NCBI GenBank assembly: GCA_963737015.1
Contig: CAVTQZ010000001.1
Coordinates: 1,426,001 to 1,490,000 of the forward strand
DNA from: CAVTQZ01 sp963737015
GTDB lineage: Bacteria; Actinomycetota; Acidimicrobiia; Acidimicrobiales; UBA8190
Direction: 5' to 3'
Length of the DNA: 64,000 nucleotides
Within the stretch, counting starts at the first letter, position 1, and every line of letters starts with the position of its first letter. Both the position numbers and the translations under genes were made by a program. The notes under the pieces were generated by a model. That model searched no databases, had not been told where the DNA came from, and saw nothing but the letters and a program-made list of their open reading frames with translations. Positions 1 through 8,479 of this stretch are shown here, piece after piece.

Positions 1-580
1 ACTCCTCCTCACCTAGGGATCCCGCGACGACGTCCGTGCCTCCTTGAAGGCTCCCGACGGCCATCGAAGCCTGCACGCCGTTGTGGGCGACGGGGTCGGT
101 GCTCGGATTGGTCTCGTTCGAGAACCACTGATTGCCACCCTGCGGACTGATCGCCTGGTAGCCGCCTTCGTTGGGAGTCGATGCGTTTCCGACTCCCACG
201 AACACCGTGTCGAGGCCCCCGGCGTTGATCGGCGCGACCGAAGGCGTGGAGTCCACCGGTACACCACCCGTGGAGTACGGCCACCCCGGTACCGTTCCCC
301 CGCCGTTCAGGTAGAAGGCGTAGACGTGTCCCGAGCGATCTCCGACCACCACAGCCTGACCACCGGGAAGGCTCGCGACGTTCGGCGAGGACAGAGCGAT
401 CGGTGAACCGGCGTCGCCGAGGGTCTGCGTCCAGCTCGTGGAGATGTCCAGGGCCGCGGACACGGCAGCGGCGTGAACGGCACCGAACCCCGCAACCAAC
501 GCCCACGAGGCTGTTGTCGCGGTCAGCGCTGAAAGAACGAACGCGCGCCTTACGAGGGATTTTTGGTGCCGGGGGCCCAC
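1..580 (-). CDS. secreted FG-GAP/PQQ-like beta-propeller protein (3' end outside window)
   Basis: The gene runs off the left edge of the window. I place the start at the GTG at 580: it opens with a short basic stretch followed by a hydrophobic Ala-rich segment, as expected of a signal peptide. The mature part reads as repeating beta-strand units with motifs VVGDRSG, DSTPSV and VGSLQGG. The same motifs occur in the same order in the N-terminal half of the protein at 21893-24151, so the two are paralogues. It follows the glycosyltransferase at 592-1849 by 11 bases and probably ends the polysaccharide operon. Function unknown; an extracellular or surface-bound role is inferred from the signal sequence and fold. 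Confidence 0.65.
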   Translation of the reverse strand, partial: MGPRHQKSLVRRAFVLSALTATTASWALVAGFGAVHAAAVSAALDISTSWTQTLGDAGSPIALSSPNVASLPGGQAVVVGDRSGHVYAFYLNGGGTVPGWPYSTGGVPVDSTPSVAPINAGGLDTVFVGVGNASTPNEGGYQAISPQGGNQWFSNETNPSTDPVAHNGVQASMAVGSLQGGTDVVAGSLGEEE

Positions 581-591
581 GCGGCCATACC

Positions 592-1849
592 CTAACGGCC
601 GCCCTCCGGACGGTGGCTGATGCCTGGCCCGCCGGTCCGACAGGGCGCGACGTCCCAGGTCGAGTCGGTTCCTGCCCAACGATCCCAAACCTCTGTCGGT
701 GTCGAAACCCAGTGTCGCCGCATTCGGATCCTCGAGGAGACCGCCCACGGGAGCTTGGCGAAGACCGCTCTGTTCACCTTCCGGCCGGCATCGCCCGGCA
801 CCTCCCGGACCAACGCCTTGCGTGCGACGGACGAAGGCGCGTTTCGCAACAGGCAGAGGATCGCGTTTCGTTCGGCGAGGAAGCGAACGAACGCATCGTT
901 CACGCCGCCGCTCGTCGCCGAAAGACGGTGCGCCACGGTTGCGCCGGGCTCGTAGAGGACACGCATGCCCGAAAGACGCGCTCTCAGACACCAGTCGGTG
1001 TCCTCGTTGTACGCGAAGAACTCCTCGGCGAAGGAACCGAGGTGGCGCAAGGTCTCGCTGCGGAAAACCGGGGCTGTCGCGCTCGAAGCCGAAGCGCTCC
1101 GCAGCTTCGTCGAAGCGCCCGTCGTCGGGGGCTGCGAACCCGAACTCACCTGCCAGCCCGTAGGGGTCGAGAAAGGAACCGGCGTGGTTGACGAGGTTGC
1201 ACACGGTTGTGAACTTCACGATCTCGCCGTTCAACTCGACGCGTGGTGTCTCGGTTCGGGGAGCCTGCGGCTTTTCTCGTAGCCCCTGCGCGAACCCGGG
1301 GAGAGGCACGTAGAAGGGCCGCTCCCCCGACGTCCAGCGCCACCGCTCACCGTTTGCTTTCTCGACGCCGTAGACACCGGGGCCCAACAGCTCGTCCAGA
1401 ACGTCGCGGCCGTCCACCGTCACCGATTTCAGCTGCCGCCCGAGAGGACGCGGGTCGCCGGGCGCGAACCACGGCTCGTCGCCGAGGACTATCTCACCGA
1501 AAGTGCGATCGAGAATCACCTTCGGGGTGACCGCAGCGACATCCGGATTCGCGAGCATTCTCTGTGCCGAGCTGATCCATTGCGCGCCCGCGACGGCATC
1601 GTCGTTCAAGATCCCGACCAGATCACCTTTGATATGCCGCAGTCCGAGTGCGACTCCTCCCGCGAACCCGATGTTCGTCTCCGAACGCACCGGCTCCGCA
1701 CCGAGGCGCGAGGCGATCCGCGAGGCTCGGCCCTCCGCCGAGCCGTTGTCGACGACCACGACCTCCGATGCCTGTGAGAGAGCCGAGGAGATCGAGTCCT
1801 CCAGCCAGTCGCCCGGCTTGTAGGAGACGATTACGGCCGACGACCTCAC
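592..1849 (-). pseudogene. GT2 family glycosyltransferase, rhamnosyltransferase-like (apparent +1 frameshift)
   Basis: The N-terminal part starts with a GTG at 1849 that overlaps the previous stop by four bases (GTGA). It carries the GT2 signatures AVIVSYK, DNGS, NIGFAGG and the LNDDA metal-binding motif. The C-terminal part, with FFAYNEDTDWCLRARL and the following VAHR, is read in another frame down to the stop at 592. The span is 1258 bases, one more than a multiple of three, and the switch lies near 1084-1092, where removing one base restores a continuous protein. The upstream frame then stays open without a stop to the window edge. It is either a real inactivating mutation or a sequence error. 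If functional it would add a deoxyhexose-type sugar to the surface glycan. Confidence 0.75.
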
Positions 1850-4119
1850 CTGCTCGTGCCGCTGCCCACGGATTCCTCTACACGCGATGGCGCCGGCGTC
1901 CGGCGGCGCCCGCGTCCGAGTCCGAGTCCCAAAAGGCGCCGGTAGTAGGCCTCGGCGCCGTGGACCATCGCCTTCTGGGTGAATAGCTCCTCGTAGCGTC
2001 TGCGCCCGGCTTCGCCGAGCTTGTGACGCAGCCCCTGTGACTCGGCAAGTGCCGCCAAGGCTTCGCTCAGGGCATCTTCGTCGCCGGGGGGCACGAGGAG
2101 GCCGGTCACATGGGGGATGACGATGTCGCGCATCCCGCCGACGTCACCGGCGACTACGGGCTTTGCGAAGAGCATCGCTTCGAGGAGTATCAGCCCGAAC
2201 GATTCGTAGCGCGAAGGGGCGACGAGCAGGTCACAGCCCGCGTACAGTTGCCTGAGCTCGTCGTCGTCGACAATGCCCGCGAAGCGGACATGGCTAACGG
2301 ATTCCCCTGCGCTGTCCTCGAAGATCTGGCGGTACGTCTTCCCCGATGGCGCAGCCAGCGCGTCATCCCCGACGATGGTGAAAAACAGATCCGGATATCT
2401 CTCGACGAGCCCCGGCACGGAGGCGAGGAGCGTGTCGATGCCTTTGCGTGCCTCGAGACGTCCGACGAAAAGCACGCGCACGAGCCCGTCGGGCGCACGG
2501 TCTGCGGCGGTCTCGTGCCGCTCGGCGCTATCCGTGATGCCGTGCGGGACGAGACCTACCCTCGCCCTGTCGAGCCCGAGCCCGTACTGGCGCTCGACCT
2601 CCTCCACCACGTCGTCACCGCAGGCGAGAAAGCCGTCTGCCCGGGAGTAGGTGAAGCGCTCGAGATCTATCAACTGCCTGAGCACCGGATCGGGACCGTC
2701 GAGGGCCTGGGCGAACCCCGGGTCCACACAGGTCACCGTCTTGAGCGGCGTGTACAGGCCCACGACGACCTCGAACCTGTCGTCTGTGAGCAACGCCACT
2801 CCTTCTGAGTCCCAGTTCGGCACCTGAACAAGGTCGACAGGGCGGTGGCGGTCGATCCTTTCGAGCTCGTCGCGCATGGTCGCGGCGTGATCCCAGATGT
2901 GGGGCGGAACGTCGATGCCCGCCGGTAATTCGTGTCTGCGCAGCGGAAGGCGGTGCACCCATACGCGGTCCTCGAGATCCACCGTCGGGTACTCGGCGCC
3001 GCGGGTCAGCACATGGACGAAATGGCCCTCCTCTGCAAGGCCGGTGGCGAGAAGATGCACCACCCGGCCGATGCCGTTCACGTGCGAAGGCGGGTACTCC
3101 TGGGACAAGAAGCAGAGGTGGAGCTTTCCCGCCGCCGGCCGGAGCGTGGGAAAGGGCATGAAGCTCGGTGGATCGGAGAACCATGAGACGGGACGGGTGC
3201 GTGGGCCCGTCGTGACGAAGGCCTCGAATCCGGCGTTGGATGCGAGGTGCACGTCGCGCTCGAACTTGCGTCGGTCCCCTTCCTCGATCAGCTCCATCTG
3301 GAGCGCGCGCTCGACCTCGGTCCGCTTCGAACGCACGAAGTCGGCGAGGTCTGCGCTCACAGCCGCGAACGAGCCGTGGGTGAACCCGTGCTTGAGGGCG
3401 AAATAGAACTTGCTCTTGAGCAGCTCGTAATGATCCTTTACGACGTCGTGGCGTTCTCGGGTCGCGCTGGGGAGAAACTTGTGGTGCACGAACCCGTCGT
3501 CCAACCGTCGTATGACCCATCCCGCATCCACCAACCGACGAGCGACATCGCACTCGTCGAGGTAGAAGGCAAACGTCTCGTCGAAGCCGCCGATGTCGGT
3601 GATGGCCTGCCGGCGAAAAGACGAATTCGTCCCGATGTTGTACGGGATGACGTCGATGCCCGGAGCGCAGACATAATCGGTGAGATCCTCACCCCGCTCG
3701 AGCGCCACCGACACGTTGCCGAACCTGTCCACCGAGCAGTTCCAGGCCTGAACTCGAAAGCCCGTGAAGTCGTAGACGGGACCTCCGGCCGCGGCGACCT
3801 CGGGATCGTCGTATGCACTCGCAAGCACGTCGAGCCATCCCGGATCGGGACAAGCGTCGTCGTCGATGAAGGCCACCACCTCGCCCGCCGAGAGCTTGAT
3901 CCCGACGTTCCGCGACCGCGAGAGGTTGCGCTCGTCACAGCGACCGATCTTCACGCGCCGCGCGTAGTCGGACAGAACGTGTTCCGTACCGTCGGTCGAG
4001 GGGCCGTTCACCACGACGACCTCGAATGCGCGATGGTCAACTTGCTCGAGTGCCGACAAGGTCCTTGCCAGGCTCTCTGCGCGGTTGTAGGTGTTGATGA
4101 CAACCGAAAAGCTCCTCAT
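1846..4119 (-). CDS. bifunctional GT2-GT4 glycosyltransferase
   Basis: This 757-residue protein joins two glycosyltransferases. Residues ~1-290 are GT-A fold GT2, with SVVINTYNR at the N-terminus, VVVNGPSTDGT and the FIDDDACPD metal-binding motif. Residues ~330-740 are GT-B fold GT4, with FLSQEYPP...NGIGR at the start, a donor-site segment VLFVGRLEARKGIDTLL and the ESFGLILLEAM EX7E motif. The start overlaps the stop of the upstream GT4 by four bases (ATGA), and its own stop overlaps the next GT2, so the three are translationally coupled. A fused enzyme could add two consecutive sugars to a cytoplasmic lipid-linked glycan. Sugar specificities cannot be told from sequence. Confidence 0.88.
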   Translation of the reverse strand: MRSFSVVINTYNRAESLARTLSALEQVDHRAFEVVVVNGPSTDGTEHVLSDYARRVKIGRCDERNLSRSRNVGIKLSAGEVVAFIDDDACPDPGWLDVLASAYDDPEVAAAGGPVYDFTGFRVQAWNCSVDRFGNVSVALERGEDLTDYVCAPGIDVIPYNIGTNSSFRRQAITDIGGFDETFAFYLDECDVARRLVDAGWVIRRLDDGFVHHKFLPSATRERHDVVKDHYELLKSKFYFALKHGFTHGSFAAVSADLADFVRSKRTEVERALQMELIEEGDRRKFERDVHLASNAGFEAFVTTGPRTRPVSWFSDPPSFMPFPTLRPAAGKLHLCFLSQEYPPSHVNGIGRVVHLLATGLAEEGHFVHVLTRGAEYPTVDLEDRVWVHRLPLRRHELPAGIDVPPHIWDHAATMRDELERIDRHRPVDLVQVPNWDSEGVALLTDDRFEVVVGLYTPLKTVTCVDPGFAQALDGPDPVLRQLIDLERFTYSRADGFLACGDDVVEEVERQYGLGLDRARVGLVPHGITDSAERHETAADRAPDGLVRVLFVGRLEARKGIDTLLASVPGLVERYPDLFFTIVGDDALAAPSGKTYRQIFEDSAGESVSHVRFAGIVDDDELRQLYAGCDLLVAPSRYESFGLILLEAMLFAKPVVAGDVGGMRDIVIPHVTGLLVPPGDEDALSEALAALAESQGLRHKLGEAGRRRYEELFTQKAMVHGAEAYYRRLLGLGLGRGRRRTPAPSRVEESVGSGTSR

Positions 4120-5447
4120 CCCGGTCCCACCGCCGTCGTCGATGCCTCGGACACCGCCGACAGCTCCGACAAACGATCGGCCGCCACCTCGCGCAGTCGG
4201 GGGGTGGATCCGAGGTCGGTACTACCGGCCAGATCCAAGAGAAGCTCGATGAACCCCCGCTCGTAAGCCGTCTCCGAGTAGTCCCTCAGGTGCCGCTCGA
4301 CCTCTGTCGACCATTGGTCGAAGCTGCGCTCTCCCCTGTCCGTGAGGAAGGCGGGCGGGAGGCCGGCGCGTGATGATTCACCGATCCTCTGAGCGAAGTC
4401 AGCGATCGCGCCGGCCAAGGCCTTTACATCTCCGGTTGGAACGACGGTACCGAGGCCGGCGCAGATCTTGGGGAGGTTGCCCGCATCTGACGCGATCACG
4501 TAACAGCGCGCCGATAGGGCTTCCACGACGGGCACGCAGTATCCCTCGTGATACGACGGCACGACGAGGGCATCGCTTTCCTCGTAGAGCGCTTCCACCT
4601 CCGCGTCTGATGGGCTCGTAATGATGCGAAGGCGTTCGCCAAATCGCCCGGCGGCGGTTCGCACCCGCGCGATCACGCTCTGGTCCGAGAAGACGAGATT
4701 CCCGGCCAGGGTGAGATCGAAGTTGTCTTCTCCCGCTTCCCACAGTTCGCAAGCGGCTCTCAACAAGTCGAGAACGCCCTTGGCTCGTATAAGGCGGCCG
4801 AGGTACAAGAGCCGGGCCCGTCCGGGCGCCCGGCTGGTCGAGCCTGCTTCGTCCCATCCGCGTCTTCGGTCACCACGCGGATGATGTGACGGAGGGAGGT
4901 GCAGCACGGACAGCCGATCCGCCGGGATCCCGAGGCTCAGAGCCGTCTCGAGGTTGAACTCGCTGTCACAGACCACCCGGGTCGCGAGGGCCATGTTGTG
5001 GCGTTGGAGCATCGCCGCCTCGCAGGCGACCTTGGTTGCCGCGTCATCCACGAGCTCCGGTGGCGTCGTGTTGTGTTCGACCACCGCCGATGCCCTACCC
5101 TCCGGGACCACGAACAACGAATCGAACAGCTCGTACGGCATGGCGAATTCGAAGATATAGACGTCGGCTTCCCAGAAATAGTCGTGACGCAACAGGTCAG
5201 ACACGATCTGGGACGAGGTGATCTCGGGTGCGATGTACTCGCTCGCTTGTGCGAACAACCTGACTTCGATCGGCGCTCCACGCCGTCTCAGGCTCCGAAG
5301 AATCTCGAGCTTGCGCCCGAGGCTGTCGGACACAGCGTCATGTTGGACGAAGATGCCCGAGCACAGGAGAACCTTCAGCTCGCGGCCGCCGACCTCGGAT
5401 GCGTTACCGGGCGCGCTCGACCGCCCCTCAAGGGTCACCGACGCCAT
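4116..5447 (-). CDS. GT4 family glycosyltransferase
   Basis: A 443-residue GT-B fold protein. The N-terminal acceptor domain contains VLLCSGIFVQHDAVSD. The C-terminal donor domain has LLYLGRLIRAKGVLDLLRA and the EX7E-type motif in SYHEGYCVPVVEALSA, which holds the nucleotide-sugar. The gene is separated by nine bases from the coiled-coil gene upstream and overlaps the GT2-GT4 fusion downstream by four bases, so it belongs to one operon. The N-terminal ~20 residues are low in hydrophobics and may not be conserved, so a later start is possible. The acceptor and sugar are unknown. Confidence 0.85.
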   Translation of the reverse strand: MASVTLEGRSSAPGNASEVGGRELKVLLCSGIFVQHDAVSDSLGRKLEILRSLRRRGAPIEVRLFAQASEYIAPEITSSQIVSDLLRHDYFWEADVYIFEFAMPYELFDSLFVVPEGRASAVVEHNTTPPELVDDAATKVACEAAMLQRHNMALATRVVCDSEFNLETALSLGIPADRLSVLHLPPSHHPRGDRRRGWDEAGSTSRAPGRARLLYLGRLIRAKGVLDLLRAACELWEAGEDNFDLTLAGNLVFSDQSVIARVRTAAGRFGERLRIITSPSDAEVEALYEESDALVVPSYHEGYCVPVVEALSARCYVIASDAGNLPKICAGLGTVVPTGDVKALAGAIADFAQRIGESSRAGLPPAFLTDRGERSFDQWSTEVERHLRDYSETAYERGFIELLLDLAGSTDLGSTPRLREVAADRLSELSAVSEASTTAVGPG

Positions 5448-5456
5448 TGAGGGTGT

Positions 5457-5828
5457 CTAATCGTTCGTTCCGTCGCCGACGAGTCGCGGCGCGGGGTGAT
5501 CGGGCACCTCGTCGTCCCGAGCCGAGACAACCTCGCCCAGAAGGTCGATTTGGCGTTCGATGACTTCGAGTCTCTCTGAGAGCTCGGCCAATACCTTCCG
5601 GCGTTCTTCACCGAGCGTCCTTGCTCCTACCCGTGCCTCGGCGTTCTGGGAGGACAGGGCGCTCAGGACCGCCGAGATCGAACGGTCGATGTCACGCCGC
5701 AACTCGGTTGTCGTGCTCCGCAGCGCGCCGAGCTGCTCGACGAGAGGCGCCTGGCGGAACGCGATCCGGCGGTCGACGAAGCGGATGATCGGACGGGCCG
5801 TCGCCCTGAACCAGGATTTCGGGTTCAC
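5457..5828 (-). CDS. small coiled-coil protein of the polysaccharide locus
   Basis: A 123-residue protein that begins immediately after the stop of the upstream GT4 gene. It has a basic, amphipathic N-terminus (about residues 1-30), then a long helical stretch with regular leucine/isoleucine spacing (residues ~30-105) expected to form a coiled coil, and an acidic Pro-rich tail. No enzymatic motif is visible. Similar heptad-rich segments precede the methyltransferase domain at 14434-15453. I infer a scaffold or chain-length-control role beside the glycosyltransferases, but nothing in the sequence proves it. Confidence 0.6.
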   Translation of the reverse strand: MNPKSWFRATARPIIRFVDRRIAFRQAPLVEQLGALRSTTTELRRDIDRSISAVLSALSSQNAEARVGARTLGEERRKVLAELSERLEVIERQIDLLGEVVSARDDEVPDHPAPRLVGDGTND

Positions 5829-7091
5829 CTATCCATCATGGCCCGTGACGACGGGCAAATGAGTGTCTGGCGAGGGAGCCCGGTCGGCAGCTGTTCTCGG
5901 GGACCGGCACCACCGGAGCAGCGGAGCTGCCACCGTTGGCCAGCTGAGAGAGCTGACTGCGGAGTCGAAATCCGCGTTGGGCACCCCTTCGAGAAGGAGC
6001 TTCCTGAGACCCGCGGCGATCGCCCCGATGTCCCCGGCGGGGACGACGACGCCGAGCCCATGGGTCGCGACCACCTCGCTCAACGGATCGCCCTCGGTCA
6101 ACAGCATCGGCCGTCGCGCCCAGAGGTAATCGAGGACCCGGGTCCTCGAGGAGAATCTGGCCTCGATGTTGTCCAAGTGGGTGCTCACACACACGTCTGC
6201 GTCGAGCAGGAAGGACGGCCATAGGTCGTAGGGCACCCAGCCGTCGAAGAAGAACACGTTCGATCCGGTCAGTCCGAGGTCGTCACTGAGAGTCCGAAGC
6301 TCCGTTGCGATGCTCATCTCGGGAATGTTCCGATTTGGATTGCGAACGCCGAAGAAGACAAGGCGAATCCGAGGAATCTCCTGGCGCAACGTCTCGACGG
6401 CGCGCAAGAGCGACAGCGGATCGAACCACTCGTATATTCCCCCGCCCCATAACAGCACCGGATCATCGTCCGCGATCGCACCGAAGCTTTGCCTGAGGAC
6501 ATGCCCCCGCCACTTCGGTAGGTCGGTGGGCAATCCAAAAGGCACCACGTCGATGAGATTTCGAAGTGTCTCGTCGTTTTCGTAAGTGGAAGGGTTTACG
6601 CGACCGGTGAAGCTCAAAGCTCCGACCCAGAAGTCGCGCTGGCGCTCGTGTGCACAGATGAAGAAGTCGCCCCTCGTAAGGTCCTCGTTCACCACCGCTA
6701 CCTGATGTGCTACATCTGTCTCGTGCTGTCTGCTCTCGCGTGCACCGGGTTCGAGGTTCTCGAGTTGTGTAGGTATGTACATGTCGATGGCGACCGGCTT
6801 GCCCGACTCGCGGATCACCGGGTGACGACGTACGACGCTCGTGAGCGCCACTACTGCATCTGACTTCTCGACGAAGGTTTCAAGTTCCGCTCCGTCGACA
6901 GAAACGACCTCCATGTCCGGGTGGCGCCGGGTGGCTGGCGCGGTGCTCAGGAGCGTGACGTCGCAGTCCTCAGCTATGGCTTCTGCAAGATTCCAAGCGC
7001 GGATAGCAGGACCCGCCATCTGATCGTCGATCGGGTCGAATGCGAGGACGAGGACCCGCGGTATCCTGCCGTCACGAGCCAGATCCCGCAC
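5829..7091 (-). CDS. GT4-like glycosyltransferase
   Basis: I set the start at the GTG at 7091, giving 420 residues that open with RVLVLAFDP. A longer frame exists upstream, but it is antisense to the divergent paralogue at 7113-8474 and is not protein-like. Shared features with that paralogue are MAGPAIRAWN near the N-terminus, RGDFFICAHERQRD, LLWGGGIYEWFDPL in the donor domain and TRVLDYLWARRP. These mark a GT-B family often found in polysaccharide loci. A TACTGT hexamer ends 7 bases before the GTG, which would suit a leaderless transcript. The gene abuts the coiled-coil gene downstream. Confidence 0.82.
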   Translation of the reverse strand: MRDLARDGRIPRVLVLAFDPIDDQMAGPAIRAWNLAEAIAEDCDVTLLSTAPATRRHPDMEVVSVDGAELETFVEKSDAVVALTSVVRRHPVIRESGKPVAIDMYIPTQLENLEPGARESRQHETDVAHQVAVVNEDLTRGDFFICAHERQRDFWVGALSFTGRVNPSTYENDETLRNLIDVVPFGLPTDLPKWRGHVLRQSFGAIADDDPVLLWGGGIYEWFDPLSLLRAVETLRQEIPRIRLVFFGVRNPNRNIPEMSIATELRTLSDDLGLTGSNVFFFDGWVPYDLWPSFLLDADVCVSTHLDNIEARFSSRTRVLDYLWARRPMLLTEGDPLSEVVATHGLGVVVPAGDIGAIAAGLRKLLLEGVPNADFDSAVSSLSWPTVAAPLLRWCRSPRTAADRAPSPDTHLPVVTGHDG

Positions 7092-7094
7092 CGA

Positions 7095-7110
7095 GCCGAC
7101 AGTACTCGGC
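7095..7110. promoter_or_regulatory. inverted repeat in the 21-bp gap between divergent glycosyltransferases
   Basis: GCCGA at 7095-7099 and TCGGC at 7106-7110 form perfect arms around CAGTAC. This dyad fills most of the gap between the two GTG starts (7091 on minus, 7113 on plus). On the minus strand TACTGT sits 7 bases before the start and fits a -10 hexamer for a leaderless mRNA. The element could be a shared operator, but it is short and unproven. Confidence 0.35.
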
Positions 7111-7112
7111 GT

Positions 7113-8474
7113 GTGTTGATCGTGACCGAGGACGCCCTTCGGGAGGAAATGGCCGGGCCCTCGATCCGGGCGTGGCAGATCGCTCAGGCGCTGTCCGATG
7201 AAAACGCGGTGAAGCTCGTCTCCACCACCACCTGTGAGCGAAGCTCTGAACGCTTCGCAACCGAGAAAGCCGACTCGTCTCGGATTGCGGAGCTCGAGGG
7301 CTGGTGCGACGTGGCCATCGTGCAGGGATACGTGCTCGAGCGATTCCCCGCTTTGCGTGGCTCCGACAAGGTCATGGTGGTCGACCTCTACGATCCGCTT
7401 CACCTCGAGACCTTGGAGCTCACCAAAGAGCAGGAAGAGCCCGCCCGTTCGGGCAATCTCGCGACCTCGGTACGCGTCCTTTCGGATCAGATTCGACGCG
7501 GTGACTTCTTCATATGCGCCAGCGAACGCCAGCGCGACCTATGGTTGGGGTTCCTCGCCTCAGCAGGGCGCCTGAACCCCGCGACGTACCGCGCCGACTC
7601 GACCCTGCGGGCTCTGATCGACACCGTGCCCTTCGGGCTTCCCGACGAGCCTCCCGTCCATACCTCAAATGCGATCAAGGGGGTCGTGCCGGGCATAAGC
7701 GTCGCAGACGAGGTGGTCCTTTGGGGAGGAGGCGTCTACGACTGGCTCGACCCCGTGACTTTGATACGCGCAGCGGAGATGCTTCACACGCGGCGCCCGT
7801 CGCTTCGCGTGTATTTCCTCGGGACGCGCCACCCGAACCCGGTTGTCGAGGAGTCGAAAAGGCTCGTAGAGGCGCGTGATCTGGCTGAAAAAGCGGGGCT
7901 CACGGACAAGGTTGTCTTCTTCAACGAAGGGTGGGTCCGTTACGAGGATCGCCAGAACCACCTTCTCGAAGCCGACGTGGGAGTCAGCCTGCACTTCCAA
8001 CACGCGGAGACCGCATACTCGTTCCGCACGCGGCTGCTCGATTACTTGTGGGCCGGCCTTCCCGTGGTCGCGACGACGGGAGACGGATTCGCCGAGATCG
8101 TGGAACGCGAGGATCTCGGCATGACGGTGCCGGCCTGCGAACCGGGCGCGGTGGCGAACGCCCTCACGGATTTGCTCGACGACGACGCAGGCCGCGAACC
8201 CCGACGGGAACGTGCACTCGCATTCGGAGCCAGGTTCAGGTGGTCGAACGCGTTGGCACCGCTCGTCGCCTTCTGCAGGGACCCGCGTCGAGCGGCCGAT
8301 CTGCCTACGTGGACCGCGCCTTCCTCAGACCCAGCGGGACCGTCTGAAAGCGACATTCACCGAGCAGCAAAACTGCTGCTGCACGGAGAACTACAGCCTG
8401 TGCTCAGCGCCTCGGGTCGCCGCCTCCGCCAACTCGCACGGCGGGTTCTTCGACCCGACGGTTCGCCCAGGTGA
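7113..8474 (+). CDS. GT4-like glycosyltransferase, divergent paralogue
   Basis: The start is placed at the GTG at 7113, giving 453 residues beginning MLIVTED. The in-frame sequence before it is antisense to the divergent gene and has no conserved look. The protein parallels its neighbour at 5829-7091: EEMAGPSIRAWQ, RGDFFICASERQRD, VLWGGGVYDWLDPVTL and TRLLDYLWAGLPVV appear in the same order. It is the only plus-strand glycosyltransferase in this cluster and converges with the gene at 8480-9571 with five bases between the stops. It has an extra ~40-residue basic C-terminal tail. Sugar specificity is unknown. Confidence 0.82.
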   Translation: MLIVTEDALREEMAGPSIRAWQIAQALSDENAVKLVSTTTCERSSERFATEKADSSRIAELEGWCDVAIVQGYVLERFPALRGSDKVMVVDLYDPLHLETLELTKEQEEPARSGNLATSVRVLSDQIRRGDFFICASERQRDLWLGFLASAGRLNPATYRADSTLRALIDTVPFGLPDEPPVHTSNAIKGVVPGISVADEVVLWGGGVYDWLDPVTLIRAAEMLHTRRPSLRVYFLGTRHPNPVVEESKRLVEARDLAEKAGLTDKVVFFNEGWVRYEDRQNHLLEADVGVSLHFQHAETAYSFRTRLLDYLWAGLPVVATTGDGFAEIVEREDLGMTVPACEPGAVANALTDLLDDDAGREPRRERALAFGARFRWSNALAPLVAFCRDPRRAADLPTWTAPSSDPAGPSESDIHRAAKLLLHGELQPVLSASGRRLRQLARRVLRPDGSPR

Positions 8475-8479
8475 GCTGA

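Noticed and set aside
1..1849. A giant fusion of the GT2 N-terminus with the propeller protein
   Set aside because: One frame is open throughout, but the GT2 C-terminal motifs lie in another frame and the propeller has its own GTG and signal peptide, so two genes with a frameshift explain it better.
7092..7403. N-terminal extension of the 5829-7091 glycosyltransferase
   Set aside because: The extra residues are antisense to the divergent paralogue and look unlike protein; the conserved part begins at the GTG at 7091.
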